Below are positions 36,080-47,434 of a DNA stretch of 64,000 nucleotides, in pieces. This DNA comes from Saccharum officinarum (Eukaryota > Streptophyta > Magnoliopsida > Poales > Poaceae). The DNA is taken from the NCBI GenBank assembly GCA_020631735.1, contig CM036160.1, positions 114,620,680-114,684,679 on the forward strand, read 5' to 3'. The first letter of the stretch is position 1, and each line of letters starts with the position of its first letter. A model generated the notes under the pieces. It was given only the letters and a program-made list of their open reading frames with translations, made no database searches and was not told where the DNA came from. The position numbers and the translations under genes are program-made.

Positions 36080-36927
36080 AGGGGCTATGGTTTTCAGCGA
36101 ATACGGTTTGTATCTCGATGAGCAAGCAGGCCTTCAGGTTGGTGAACCGGGTCAGCCTAGCATGGAGGGTGAAGTAGTTGACGCAGTCGTTCGATGAATT
36201 GGGTCTGCACCGATCCACTGCCACGCACTGAGTGACGACGGGGTCACCGTAGATGCTGCACATGGACGGGCACATCACTTGTAAGCTGCGGAGGTTGTCC
36301 ATGGGCCGCTCTGAGGTCGCTGGCGATGTCAATTTGCCCTCGTTAGGGAGTGCTGTCAGTGATGTGGGGTGCCACCTCTCTACCATGATTACCGGCATGG
36401 ATGGAGGTACGGTGTGTGGACGGCGCGACGTACATTGATTGAGGAGGAGGTTTTTTTTGGGGAGGATTTAATTGATGAGGAGTTATCGTGACAAACTAGT
36501 TTCCTAGTTATTTAAAGAGTATCGTCTAGCCACGCAGTGCACTGTGCCACTTGATCTTAGACGTTGGACGTGATCTTGATGGCGTAGCCCACAACATCGC
36601 TCTTGGTGTTGAGTACGGTGTGTTCTTACATGTGAATCACACTCCTAATTCTTGACCATTGTGGTTGTTGATTTTCTAATGTTTTTGAACGCTTTGGAAA
36701 CGCTGCTAGGCCAAGTGACATGAAATAGGCGCCTTGGGAACTTGACACTGCCATGTGAATGGTCACCATTGAATGGTCGTGTTGAGTACACTGTGAGGCG
36801 AGGCAACAGGAAATATGCGCCTGGGGAAGCTAGTCGACATTGCCATGTGAATCATCGCCATTTCTTCATATAAGAAGGGGCTACGGTGTGTTGCTTTCTC
36901 TTTCTTTCTTCCACTTCCTTCGGAAGC
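36080..36927. other. CACTA internal DNA upstream of the zf-XS gene
   Basis: About 850 bp with no recognised gene. A minus-strand open frame (36075-36398) shows no family motif. The last 250 bp, with repeated GCCATGTGAATCATCGCCATT-type segments and a TATA-like CATATAAGAAGG at 36868, look like a promoter for the gene at 36928, possibly captured with it. Confidence 0.35.
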
Positions 36928-37528
36928 ATGGCAGGCCACAGTGACTCCAAGAACGAAAACTCATATTCAGACGAGGCTGAATTCGAAGAGAAGGAGAGCG
37001 AGATCCTACTCGGCCTCTCCAATAGAGGCGTCAGGTTTCATGGTCGTGGCAAGGACACTTTTGTGTGTCCTTTTTGTTGTGGCAAGAAAGTGCCATCATG
37101 GAGTCTTCACGAGTTGCTACAGCACGCGAATGGGAAGTCTCACAGAGGCGAGGGGATCTCTGGGCCAGAGCATAGTGCTTTGACCAAGTATATCGTGAGC
37201 AACGACACCATGGCCTGTGACTACGAGCTTGGTGGAGTTGGGGACTGCGGTGGCAATGAGGTGATGAAAGCTCGCAGAGACTAGCGCCATGCGGCCAATA
37301 GGGCTGACAAGGAGGTGCACAAGGAGAAGGTACTAAAGAAATAACTCTGTGTGATGATGTTTTTTTTGGATCAAGCTTCTTTTAATTTTTTAAGTTATAT
37401 GTAGTTCCTGTCACCAATTGAAACTAAATATATTTTAATTAATTCAGTGGACCGAGTGCCCAATGGGAAAGGGCCCCTACTACAAGCCTGGCAAAAGGCC
37501 CGACGGAGGGTCATCCGCATCCCGTTGA
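36928..37528 (+). pseudogene. XS-zinc-finger (SGS3/FDM-like) gene fragment inside the CACTA
   Basis: Exon 1 (36928-37329) starts MAGHSDSKNENS. An acidic N-terminus is followed by GLSNRGVRFHGRGKDTFVCPFC and LHELLQHANGKSH, a C2H2 pattern like the zf-XS domain of plant SGS3/IDN2/FDM proteins that act in RNA-directed silencing. The intron is 37330-37447 (GTAC...TCAG). Exon 2 (37448-37528) encodes TECPMGKGPYYKPGKRPDGG and ends in TGA. One in-frame TAG (37282-37284, between RRD and RHAAN) breaks an otherwise open frame. No XS or coiled-coil domain follows, so it is a short or partial copy. It lies within the CACTA, consistent with host gene capture. Confidence 0.6.
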
Positions 37529-38287
37529 AGCTAGTCTTGTAGTAGGATTTTTATTTGATGTACTGAATTTTTAGCGTACAATATGTATGTTTTATTTTCA
37601 TAAAATATGAAATGTTCTTATGTATTTTTCGAGATCTTCCTTATATTTGCTGTGATATTTATTTTTTGTGATAGGAAATATTTTTTTGTGATGGGGAAGT
37701 AGTCTTGTACAATCGGTAGTGTGATGGTAGCCCCCGAGCACCTTAGATTTTAGGACTGTATGTCACGTCCGTCGTTAGGTGATATTCATAACACACAACC
37801 ACCACCACCGGCAGCCTTCACCGCCGCTTCTAAAGGGTCAGGATGGCATCACTATTGTCAATTTCCAAGCCCGCCCAAGTCTCCCATGCGTATTTACGAA
37901 GTTTCGCTCAAATTTGCATTTCCGCGGCCCCTACTTTAGTTTACAAAGACCCCTTTCCCACCCTATGTGCCTCCTCCTTAATGCTACTATTCTCCATCAC
38001 CGTCGCCTACTGCCGACAATCTAGTGCTCTACGCCGCGGCGTCGATACGCCTCACCAACCCGCATAGATCCACCGGTGACCAAAGTGGTACTCACCGTCA
38101 TGTCCGCTCGAGCTCACTGCTGCAAGATCCAAATGCAAGGGTAACACTTTCACACTTCCCTTATCCATGTTTCTTGGACTTTTATTGCCCTCTTCACTCA
38201 TGTAAGTAGGAAGCAAGCTTCCATCTGATTAGTGTGTATGCCGCTCCAGCAGATCCTTGTCAAGATGGAGGATGTCCCTAGCAAGAT
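37529..38287. other. CACTA internal DNA between the two gene fragments
   Basis: AT-rich 3' flank of the zf-XS gene (37540-37700), then a stretch with short plus-strand open frames (37779-38209) lacking a recognised domain. The latter could be another captured piece; nothing identifies it. Confidence 0.3.
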
Positions 38288-39330
38288 GAAGGGAGTGGCA
38301 TCCTAGCAGACCATGTCTTCGTCCTCATCCTCTGCCGCCTTATTGCCCGCTCCTTGTGCAACTGTAAGTGTGTCTGCCGCTCCTAGAACCACCTCATCTC
38401 GGACACCGAGTACCAAAAGGAGCTGCCCCAGATTGTTGCAAGATTCTTCTATCGCACCTGGAAAGGCAAACGCCAGTTCACCAGTGTCACTGGTGAACAC
38501 CTATCCTTGTCCTTCTTGCCCTTCCCCATTCACGATGTTGTCATCTTAGATTGCTATAGCGGCCTCATCCTCTGCTAGTGTTTTGGGTGTCACTATGTTG
38601 TCTGTAATCCAGTGACTAACAAATGGTTGCTACTGCCTGATAACCTCTGTTCTTGTGGTGAGGCTCGCTTGGGGTTCAATCCGATAGTGTCCTTACACTT
38701 CCATGTGTTTGAATATGGGAAGATGAGGGAGGGTGAGTTCGTAGCTGTGAGTATCTACTCATCTAAGAGTGTAGCTTGGATCTTTAAAGAATCTGAACGG
38801 GGCGACGGTATTATAGTATCCACATATGCGAGAAGTGTGTTTCTTAATGGTTTTATGCACTGGCTCGAGTTCTCCTAGATCATTGCTGTTAAAATGGATA
38901 GAAAGACATGGACAAAAATACAGAAGCCATGTGGTGATGCAATCTCTATCCATGAAGCCTATGATTAGTTGTGTTTATGTATTGCTAATATTTACACTAT
39001 GACTCAGCTTTCAATCTAGATCCTTGATGACTATGATAGTAATAGATGGCAATTGAAGCATACGGTGACCACGCTGGAGATATTTGGACAGAACAATATT
39101 TAATTGAATTTGGTTATGAGGTTTGTGATGCAGAGTATAGAGTGATTGCAGTTCACCTTGAATGGAATTTGATTTTCCCTATTGGGGAGGATAGAACACT
39201 GCTTGCATATGACATGAACCATAGAAAAGTTCATGTCCTCCCTACATGGGCCATCCACTGTCCTAGACCTACCTAGAGTCTATGTATCAACGGACCTCGC
39301 TGTCTTCCTTATGTTCCCTTATTCATGGAG
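38288..39330 (+). pseudogene. F-box protein pseudogene with F-box-associated domain, inside the CACTA
   Basis: From 38303 the frame reads LADHVFVLILCRLIARSLC, then CKCVCRS and NHLISDTEYQKELPQIV, a clear F-box (SCF ubiquitin-ligase adaptor). The F-box-associated part follows: FTSVTGEHLSLSFLPFP, VVCNPVTNKWLLLPDN, FLNGFMHWLEFS, VKMDRKTWTKIQ. After a frameshift near 39105 comes VIAVHLEWNLIFPIGEDRTLLAYDMNHRKVHVLP, then LPRVYVSTDLAVFLMFPYS. I see stops at about 38373, 38567, 38876, 38965 and 39016, and the start region is out of frame, so it is dead. It represents nearly a whole grass F-box gene carried in the CACTA. Confidence 0.8.
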
Positions 39331-40477
39331 TCATTAGCAGAGCAGTAAAGGTGCATATGCTATATTTTGTTGTTAGGCCATGTCTTTGTTCAGGTAGGGA
39401 GTTGTTTTGAGTCTATATATAGTCCAATTTTGGCTTGGTAACTAAACCAATGGTATGTTGAATATTATTAATTCTGCTGCTTTGTATTGTGTAGGATTCG
39501 GAGTCTCAGTGCTTTTGAAGGATTTTTTCTGCAATGGCTATGGGAGGAATAAGAGGGGTTCCATTGTGCATTTGCTACCAAGCTGATCAAGGAGTGCCAA
39601 TCTAAAGAAGTGGAGCACATCTACCTCATTTTAGTTATGTAAGTAAGTAGGGAGCAGAACCTTTGTTATGCTATCTATGTACCGCTTGTGTTAATTCATC
39701 AATTGACACGGTTGTTATGTTAGTGTCCAGCATTGTTATTATTACAAGTACTCTTCGTTATGGACATGATGAATGATGTGTAATCATTATATCTATATAG
39801 TGTGTGTTTAGTAAGTTATTAAGGCCCAGCTGAATTAGTAAATACATTTTGAAAACCGGATGCAATTCTGTCATCGTCGGATGTGGGTTGTTCTATCATC
39901 ACCACCCTACCACTCGCCGTTGGTGAAGCAAACGTCCATCACCACCGCTATTCATTTGATGTGGCAGGGGTCAATAGTGTATCACTGCTGAATCGTTTAG
40001 TAAACTGACACCGACTAAAGGATCATCACGGGTGGATCATACTGCAATGTGACGGTGACCATGCCCTATGACTAGGCGGTTCATACGCTGAAGTGACGGT
40101 GATGTTCGCCTAGACATAGGCGGGTCATGCTCCAATGCAACATAAACAAGGATCTGATCACAGACAGATCATAAGCTAATATGACGGTGTTAGTGTATAC
40201 CCAAACAGACGGGTTGGGCCTCAATGCGACGGAATAAGGATCTAATCACAAACGGATCATAGTCCATGCGGTAGTGGTAGTGCATACCGACACATGCGGG
40301 TCATGCTCCAATGGGATGAAAGTAAGGACCTTATCACGGACGGTTGATAAGCCACTGCGGCAGTGTTGTGTACTTCCTAGTCGGTCTAAGATAGCGACGG
40401 TAATGGCTTCGACTATCACTACCGAGGCTGAAATTGGACTACTATGTGGGTTGCGACGCGGCTGTGAAGGATGCGAG
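39331..40477. repeat. CACTA right subterminal region
   Basis: After the F-box pseudogene and possibly its 3' UTR (to about 39850), the DNA becomes a set of diverged subterminal units. They contain GACGGT, GGATCTGATCAC, GGATCATA and GGGTCATGCTCCAATG in alternating orientation. This is typical transposase-binding structure of CACTA ends, leading into the terminus at 40478-40487. Confidence 0.65.
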
Positions 40478-40494
40478 TGTAGTAGTGGCTGGAC

Positions 40495-41663
40495 TCCTAG
40501 TAAGTCACGAACTTGATTACGAACTGCAATATCTCTTGAATCATTCATTAGTATGGAGCACTTACTCAGGCTAAGCTGCTGTCATATGCATCTTTCAAAA
40601 ACTAAAAGAAGTTGCTTCACTGCCGTAGCTTGCTGCATATTCGCATGGAAGAACAAGAGGCTATCATCAGTGAACAACAGGTGAGTAATGCTTGGAGCAC
40701 ACCTACAAACCTTGAGTCCTTCAATCTGACCCATGCCTTCATAGTGCCTTAGCAACAAAGAGAGACCGTCAGCAACAAAGAGAGACAGTGGATCACCTTG
40801 CCGCAGACCGCGAGTGAGAGAAAAGGAGTGTGTGGGCACCCCATTGAAGCAAACTGTGTAGCAAACAGTGGAGACACAAGTCATGACCCACTGAACCCAC
40901 TTACGCTGAAAGCCTAGCTTCTCCATCAACATTTTAAAAAAATCCCCAATCAACACGGTCATACGCCTTGGATAAATCCAACTTATAAGCACAAAACTCC
41001 TCCCCAACAATTCTCTGAATAGCATGAACACATTCAAAGGCAATTAAGGCATTATCCGTAGTCAACTAGCCTGGAACAAAAGCACTTTGCTCTTTGGATA
41101 TAATTTGGTCAAGAAACGAACGGAGATGATTCACAAAAAACTTGGAAATAATCTTGTATATAACGTTGCATAAGCTTATAGGGCGAAAATCTTTGAGTTC
41201 CTCTGGATTAGCACCCTTAGGGATGAGAACTATAGATATATCATTGATCCCCTCAGGAAGGCAACCATCCACAAAGAACTATTGTACTGCAGCAACCACA
41301 TCATCCCGTAGCACATCCCAGTGACGCTAATAGAAACGTGCAGGGAAACCATCCGGACTTGGCGCTTTCAAAGGCCTCACCTGAAAAAGAGTGTTTGAGA
41401 TCTCCTCAGTTGTGAATTGCTTGCATAAGGCTTCATTCATATCATTAGATATTTTACTTTCCACCAAGTCAACAAGCTTAGCAGGATTCACCGTGCTATC
41501 TATAGAAAAAAAGTTCTTTAAAAAACTCAATCGACATGGACTTCGACACTTTAGGATCTTCACACACACTCATTTTCCTGATTTTTGAGCTTTGTAATTT
41601 TATTCTTACAAGCTCTACACACTGCTTGTCTATAGAAATATCGAGTGTCACGATCACCTTCCC
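40495..41663 (-). pseudogene. LINE ORF2 reverse transcriptase, main part
   Basis: From 41569 downward: [62 protein letters not shown]. Then come RKWVQWVMTC, SLTRGLRQGDPLS and the catalytic box LLFTDDSLLFF (normally F-A-D-D). These are the ordered RT motifs of plant L1 elements. It is interrupted on the 5' side by the solo LTR (41669-43515) and on the 3' side by the CACTA (ends 40487). Frameshifts near 41045 and 41320 are present. It would copy the LINE RNA at the nicked target. Confidence 0.87.
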
Positions 41664-41668
41664 GTAGC

Positions 41669-43515
41669 TAAAAGCCCTAGTTTGGTTTTGGATAATTAAT
41701 GAAAATTAGGGACTAATCATTGTGCCAAGTGTGTAGACATGAAATGATAAGTCCCATGCCAAGTGGTGGAGCCTAGAGAAGGATCATGGTGATGATGGTG
41801 TTGACCATAAGATGGTCAAGGGCTCAACTTGGAAAAGAAGAAAGAGAAAAACAAAAATGGGCTCAAGACAAAGGTATATGTGATAGGGCCATTTTTGTTT
41901 TGCACTCAAGACACCATAGAGGGTGTGAGTGACTTAGAATTGATACTCATACTATGAAGAGGGGAATTTTATGGTTAAAACACTTATCAAGTGCCACTAG
42001 GTGAATTCAAATGAGCATATGCATTAGGACCTAGTGTGAGCTAACATAACCCATGAAAATATTTGTAAAAATATGCTAACACACGTGCACAAGGTGATAC
42101 ACTTGGTGGTTAGCATATTTGAGCAAGGGTTGAGAAGGTGGCATAGTCGCGGAAGTGTTTCTCGCTGAAAAACACTGATCGGACGCTGGTCATGCTGTGA
42201 CCGGATGCTGATATCAGTGTCCAGCAGTGTTGACTAGTTGCGCGTAGGAGGCGTTGATCTGACCAGACACAGGGCGTGTCAAGTCACATGTCTGGTCACT
42301 ATTTCTGCATGAAAAACCCTTATTGGACTCGCCAGACCCTAGGTTGGTCGCGTCCAGTCATTTCTTCAAACGCATCCGGTCATGGCTCTGACTGCGCACT
42401 GACTAACTTCGCAACCGTTGAAGATCAATGCGATGTATTTGAATGAGGACACATGGCGCCCATCCATGGGCTTGGCGCGCAGTGATTAGACGCTGTGGTT
42501 GCATTCGGTCAACCCGAACGACATGTCCAGTCGCCCTGAGGCAGGCACTTTGTTGAGCCTAACAGCTCTATTCTTCGGGGACACTTATAAATAGTTGGTG
42601 GCCGGCTCTTGGGGACCTCTCTTGGCATTTTGATCATCTTGACATCATCTTGAGCTGAGCATTCTTCCTTCCACTCATCTCCCTTGCTTGGTTGCTAATC
42701 CAAAGTGAGATTGAGTGATTCCAAGTGCATTTGCTTAAGTGATTGCATCTAGTGGCACTTGGGGATCGTTTGAGCTGCGGATTCTTGTTACTCTTGGTGG
42801 TTGCCGCCACCTAGACGACTTGGAGCAGCGGAGGAGTTGTGGCAAGAGTTGGTGATTGTTCTTGGCCACCTTCTAGTGATTGTGAGGGGTTCTTGTGCCT
42901 TCCCCAGCGGAGCACCAAAGGTAACTCTAGTGGATTGCTCATGTCATTAAGCTACCTCACTTGTGGGTAGGTTCTTATGGTGTTCATGGGTTGGACGAGG
43001 TTCGTGTTACACCTCTTAGCTGCTAAACCACCAAGTGTTGGTCAACACAACGGGGACATAGCGTGCCGGCAAACACGTGAACATCGACAGAAAAATACTC
43101 GTGTCTCTTGCCATTTGGTATTCTCCCGACGTATTGATTGGTTATCATCTTGGTGATTGGTTCATCCCCCACGTGGTGGTATAACAATCTTGAATTCTCC
43201 ATTACTTTCCCGCAAACTAGTTGTAGCAAGATCTTTAGTGTAGCTAGCTTTGAAAGATTGCTTTGTAGCTTAAGTTCTTCTAGTAGAGCTCTTTAGTGTA
43301 GCAAGTTTGAGAGCTCTTAGTGAGTAGCTACTTAGCTCTTGTGTGTGCTTAGTGATTATAGCAACTAAAATTGTTTGGATAGGAGGCTTGCAACCCTTGT
43401 AGAGCTAGAGCAAAATTGCATTATGCCGTTTGTCTTATTAATCAAATTGCTCTAGTGATCTTGTAGATTTTTATTAGGCTATTCATCCCCCCTCTAGCCA
43501 TATTAGGACCTTTCA
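41669..43515 (+). mobile_element. Solo LTR (copia X family) inside the LINE
   Basis: The 1,847-bp unit runs from TAAAAGCCCTAG (mutated from TGAAAGC of the X LTR) to GACCTTTCA. The flanks GTAGC (41664-41668) and ATAGC (43516-43520) match at four of five bases, a decayed target duplication. Shared blocks with 32760-34772 include GGTGGTTGCCGCCACCTAGAC, the GGCCGGCTC after TATA, and the CCCCCTCTAGCCAT end. No internal retroelement sequence is present, so it arose by LTR-LTR recombination. Removing it restores the LINE frame across HIAWLREGDRDTRYF. Confidence 0.87.
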
Positions 43516-43520
43516 ATAGC

Positions 43521-44540
43521 CAAGCAATATGGGACCGCTGAAGCCACATCATCTCCTCTCGGTACAGCAATTCATCCATTCGATCTGTTATCTATCTGAT
43601 GTATGATCCGAAACACTGAGGATTATCTTTCATAGCTTCCAACCTAGTCTGCAGCCCTTCTAACTCTTTTGTAATAGCACCAAAATTCTCCTTGCTCCAA
43701 GATCTCAATGCTCGTTGCACACACTTTAGGGCAGTAGCAATACCTCCAAGACCCTCCCTATTTGGAGCAGTGCAACAAGCATTTTTTATTTCTAATGCCA
43801 AAGACTCAAGACGCTCCCACATTATTTCATACCGAAAAATCCTTGGAGCCTTTACCAGCCCTCCTTGATTTCTAGCAGCAGTGGGCAGTGGTCAGAATGC
43901 GAAGACACTAGATGATGCAAGGTAGCATCATTGAACAGGTCCCTCCTCCTAGTATCAGCCATAGCCCTATCCAACCTCACCTTCATATTTGCATTATCAT
44001 AAGTGTAAGCTAGCCCAACAAAACCCAAATCTATCAAGCCACAATCAGCAAGCACATCCCTAAAAGCCGCCATCTATCTCTCTGGTCATTGACATGCTAA
44101 AAATTGCTCATAACCTGACATGGCCTCATTAAAATCTCCAATGAGGAGCCACGGCTCTAGCAAGGCCCCATGCAAGCGCTGTATTAGCTCCCACATCAAA
44201 TGCCTATCTTTCGTGCAGGGTTCACCATTCACAAAAGTCAAGAAGACATCCTAGGCTCATGGACATGAACATCAATGAAATGTTTGTGCTTTTCAATCAG
44301 GGACACATCAACAGCCTCATGCCAAAATAAAGCCAAACCTCCACCACCCGTACTGGAACTATCTACTGCAACACAGTTCTTCAGACCTAAACGCCACCTC
44401 AAATTAGCTGCATGAACACCCGACATTCTAGTCTCTGATAAGAACACCATGCAGGGACTTTTAGCTCTAAGAAGAGTAATAAGTTCTTGAACTGTTCGAG
44501 AGAGTCCCAACCCTCGGTAGTTCTAGTTGAGTAGATTCAT
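43521..44540 (-). pseudogene. LINE ORF2 endonuclease and EN-RT linker
   Basis: ORF2 probably starts near 44540 (MNLLN, then a TAG where Trp is expected, then NYRGLGLSRTVQELITLL). The APE-type endonuclease motifs CMVFLSETRMSG and GLALFWHEAVDV are followed by GLIDLGFVGLAYTYDN and SSHSDHCPLLLEI, which carries the C-terminal SDH catalytic His. The linker SWSKENFGAITKELEGLQTRLE leads to the RT. Stops around 44240-44100 interrupt it. The enzyme would nick the target DNA. Confidence 0.85.
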
Positions 44541-44599
44541 TGCTCCTGATGGGCCTTACCGTGAGGATCCGTCAGGTTTAGAGAAATCTAATCATAGCC

Positions 44600-47434
44600 A
44601 TCCACCTTACTATGTTTGTTGCCCCCTCCTAGACAAGAGAATTAGCATTGTTGTCTTGGTTTACCACATTGATATTGAGCTCCATATCATGACGCTTACC
44701 AAGAATACCTAGATTATTTTTCACTATCCCAACATTTTCCTAAACAATAGCACAAAGATCAGGTTCAAGATTATCACCTCCGCATATAGCAACCATCCGG
44801 GTAGCTTCACCCTCTGACATGTCAGGGAACTCAGCTCTCATAGCTCAGATTTCCTTATACACCGACCCTAGCCCTGCAACATTCTGAATCCCTACAGCCA
44901 GCACACCAAATTGAGTATTGTCGGACGGTCTACAGTATTTGGGTTTAAACTTCCATTGAGCTCTTGCATCCTTCGAATCTGCAAAGCGGTCATCCCACTC
45001 ACGTGCTACCCCATGCACCACTTTAGTCATCGTCTTATGTAGCACTGAAAGCACCGGTGGTTGTTGACGGTAGATAAGTGTCAATTTTAACTGTCAATGA
45101 AACATGAAAAAGAACCTAAACATAATTACTACATAGATATATGGGGTTTACTGACAGAATTCCACAAGTTTTGGTGAATGTCTGTTTCTGCAGGGTGTCA
45201 GCTGAAAAGAACCAAGGAAGGCCCACATGTCAGATTTACATAGAGACAAAAGGGGTACGAATAACTTTTCTAGAATCTAGAAGGTACGAGAAGACTCTAG
45301 AAACAAACGGGAGGCGAAACAGGCCTGGAAGTGGGGCACTCGCCCCCCTCCTTGGGCGCCCACCCAGGCTACAGAGCCAATCAGGAGCGACCTCCTGGAT
45401 CCTACCTCCACCGCCTCTGAGGATCAATAATAATCATAGATTAAGGTTGGTTTGATCCGAGGGCTGTGGTGCTTCATAGAGGGCTATATAACCAATGCTC
45501 TCCCCTAGGGTTTGGTACCATATCTCTTCTACAGATCAAAAGCTAGGGTTTCAATTCTTCATCCAAGTAGAAGAGGGTCCCTCTAGTTCATCTAGTTCTA
45601 GTTCTAGTTCATCTAGATATAGTTCTAGTTCATCTAGTTGTATCTAAAAAATAGGGAGAGAGAGGAGGAGAGAGCTGAGGAGGAGCTAGATCTGTCAGAT
45701 CTTCCTCAACATTATACTTTTGCAGCATCTGGTTCGTCATTCAGCAATCTCCAGGTTCTTCAATCATTATTTCTAAGTTCTAAGTTCTTATTTAATTCTT
45801 ACTTTATTCTATTTACTTGAACTCCGCTTGTATTTGAGTGCTCTAGTTATAATATTTGGCTAGAGTAGTAAACCCTAGTGTAGACGTGGTGTCTAGGCTA
45901 TAGTTTACCTGAGTTTGCGTCCAATCTCACGGTTAGTTGTGGTAGCCCTCAGAGGTGACAGCTCTGTCCGGCCATTGCAATCCACCCCATTCGGGTTGTG
46001 TTTCGTAGAGCTTTTGGCAGCCTTCCCCCGACTACTTTCTTCCCAGTATCTTTCGAGAGTCAGAAAGGTATTGTTGCTCCATAGTAAGTAAAGTATAGTA
46101 AGCCTGATCTTGATCACCCAATCAACTTAGAAAACCCTAGAGAGTTCCTCTCTTCTCGCCAAAATATATATATATCTTTCTTCTCTTATCTTTATCCTTG
46201 GATGGCCTTGATTCTCTAGTACACTTCACGTTCCCCGTGGAAATCGATACTCTGGAATACTCCTGGGTGAAAGCTACATCGGTATCCGTGTGCTTGTGGA
46301 TTTCTCTGTATGCGTTAAAAATACCCAACAGTGGTTGGGGTGCCAGACCATTATCTCCCACTTCCTCACCCTGCCCTCCAAGCCCGACTGCCGGTGTCCT
46401 AGCCTCAATAGGTTCCAAAGGATGGCCACCCTAAAATACCAGAGGAGGCAACACCGTAGGGGTATCATGAACTCCCAACATTAGTACCTTGCGGGCAATA
46501 TCATTTGCCACATCATATCCTTTTTGACCGGTCCCTGCAGCAGCATCTGAAGTAGCAGACTTGCTTGCCCCATGCTTCTCCCAATCCTTGTTCATCTCCT
46601 TTCCTTTCCCATTGTTACCATCCTGCCTCCTGTCATCATCTTGGCCGTCAAAATTCAGGCCTCTCTTGGCTAGAGCATCTCGTTGTTCCAAAGATGATGC
46701 CACAAACTTCTTCGGTGATGCATGAAGATGCAACCCAAATCTCACTTTTTGCTCCTTTTTTGGAAGCAAGCAATCCTTCTCCACATGTCCAACATGACCA
46801 CAATATCTATAAAACTTTGGAATTCTTTCATACTTGACATGGAGACGAAGCATATCTCCAGTCTTCTCATCTTTCACTTTCAACCACCTCGTCAAGCGTT
46901 TATCCACGGCATGCAAACCCTAATTTGCATATGATTGTCCCAAAGTCGCCCTTTAGAATCTTTGCCTACTACCACAAATTTCCTAATATTACTTCCAAGA
47001 ACCTAACCGGTCCTCTCGTTCATCAGATTGAGAGGCATGTCCTCAATTTGTATCCAGACAGACATCAAATTAAGCACAACATTCGAAGGCCAGAGTTTAC
47101 CTTCATAGGCAGCAATGAGGAAAGGATCACCACGATAAATCCATGGCCCTCCCTGTAGCACAAAGCTATTGTCCTCCTCCGATTTCAACTCAATGAGGAA
47201 ACGATTGTCCCTCAGCCTCTTTACATCAGGAGCATACTTTAAACGCCAGGCACGCATCATGGTCTCAAACAACCCCATGAAGTTGTATCCACGTACCATA
47301 AGGAAACGGCCAATGATCACAAATTGGTGGGTTGCCGCAGCATCCGCCGCATCGAAGTTGAGGACGATCAGCTGTGAGTCGTCGTCCTCATCCTCAGAAA
47401 GCAGCCCCTAATCTTCAATATCCTCCTCATCCAT
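44600..47434 (-). pseudogene. LINE ORF1 (DUF4283 plus zinc knuckle), split by a solo LTR
   Basis: Reading down from ATG 47434 (MDEEDIED): IGRFLMVRGYNFMGLFETMMRAWR, NSFVLQGGPWIYRGDPFLIAAYEG and VWIQIEDMPLNLMNE form the DUF4283 RNA-binding region of plant LINE ORF1. Next is a zinc knuckle region, FYRYCGHVGHVEKDC, in which the first Cys is lost. A polar tail extends to about 44600. The solo LTR 45062-46330 interrupts it, and the frame resumes after it with VLSVLHKTMTKVVHG. Frameshifts near 46990 and 46420 are present. ORF1 protein binds the element RNA. Confidence 0.82.
45062..46330. mobile_element. Solo LTR inside LINE ORF1
   Basis: The 1,269-bp unit begins TGTTGACGG and ends TACCCAACA, flanked by a perfect 5-bp duplication GTGGT (45057-45061 and 46331-46335). 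Read in reverse it starts TGTTGGGTATTTTTAACGC, an LTR start I recognise as common in grass genomes. No internal domain is present. The LINE frame is continuous without it (GLAPQP then PVLSVL). Strand is undetermined because both ends fit TG...CA. Confidence 0.85.

Larger units (their letters stand above)
10519..40487. mobile_element. CACTA (En/Spm) transposon, non-autonomous, with nested inserts and host-like gene fragments
   Basis: The left end is CACTACTACAAATTGAC and the right end, read in reverse, is CACTACTACACTCGC. The shared terminus is CACTACTACA and the flanking 3-bp duplication is GCT (10516-10518 and 40488-40490). These are diagnostic of CACTA elements. Removing the element and one GCT puts the host LINE back in frame: LGVQ on the right flank is followed by RVDFEAKYL on the left flank. 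Subterminal GACGGT-type repeats occupy about 10545-10800 and 39850-40480. Retroelements inserted later fill 10.96-34.8 kb. No TNP2 or TNP1 frame was found, so mobilisation would need proteins in trans. Confidence 0.88.

Noticed and set aside
36075..36398. Minus-strand 107-codon frame near the zf-XS fragment
   Set aside because: No motif recognised and both strands are open; kept only as unassigned CACTA DNA.
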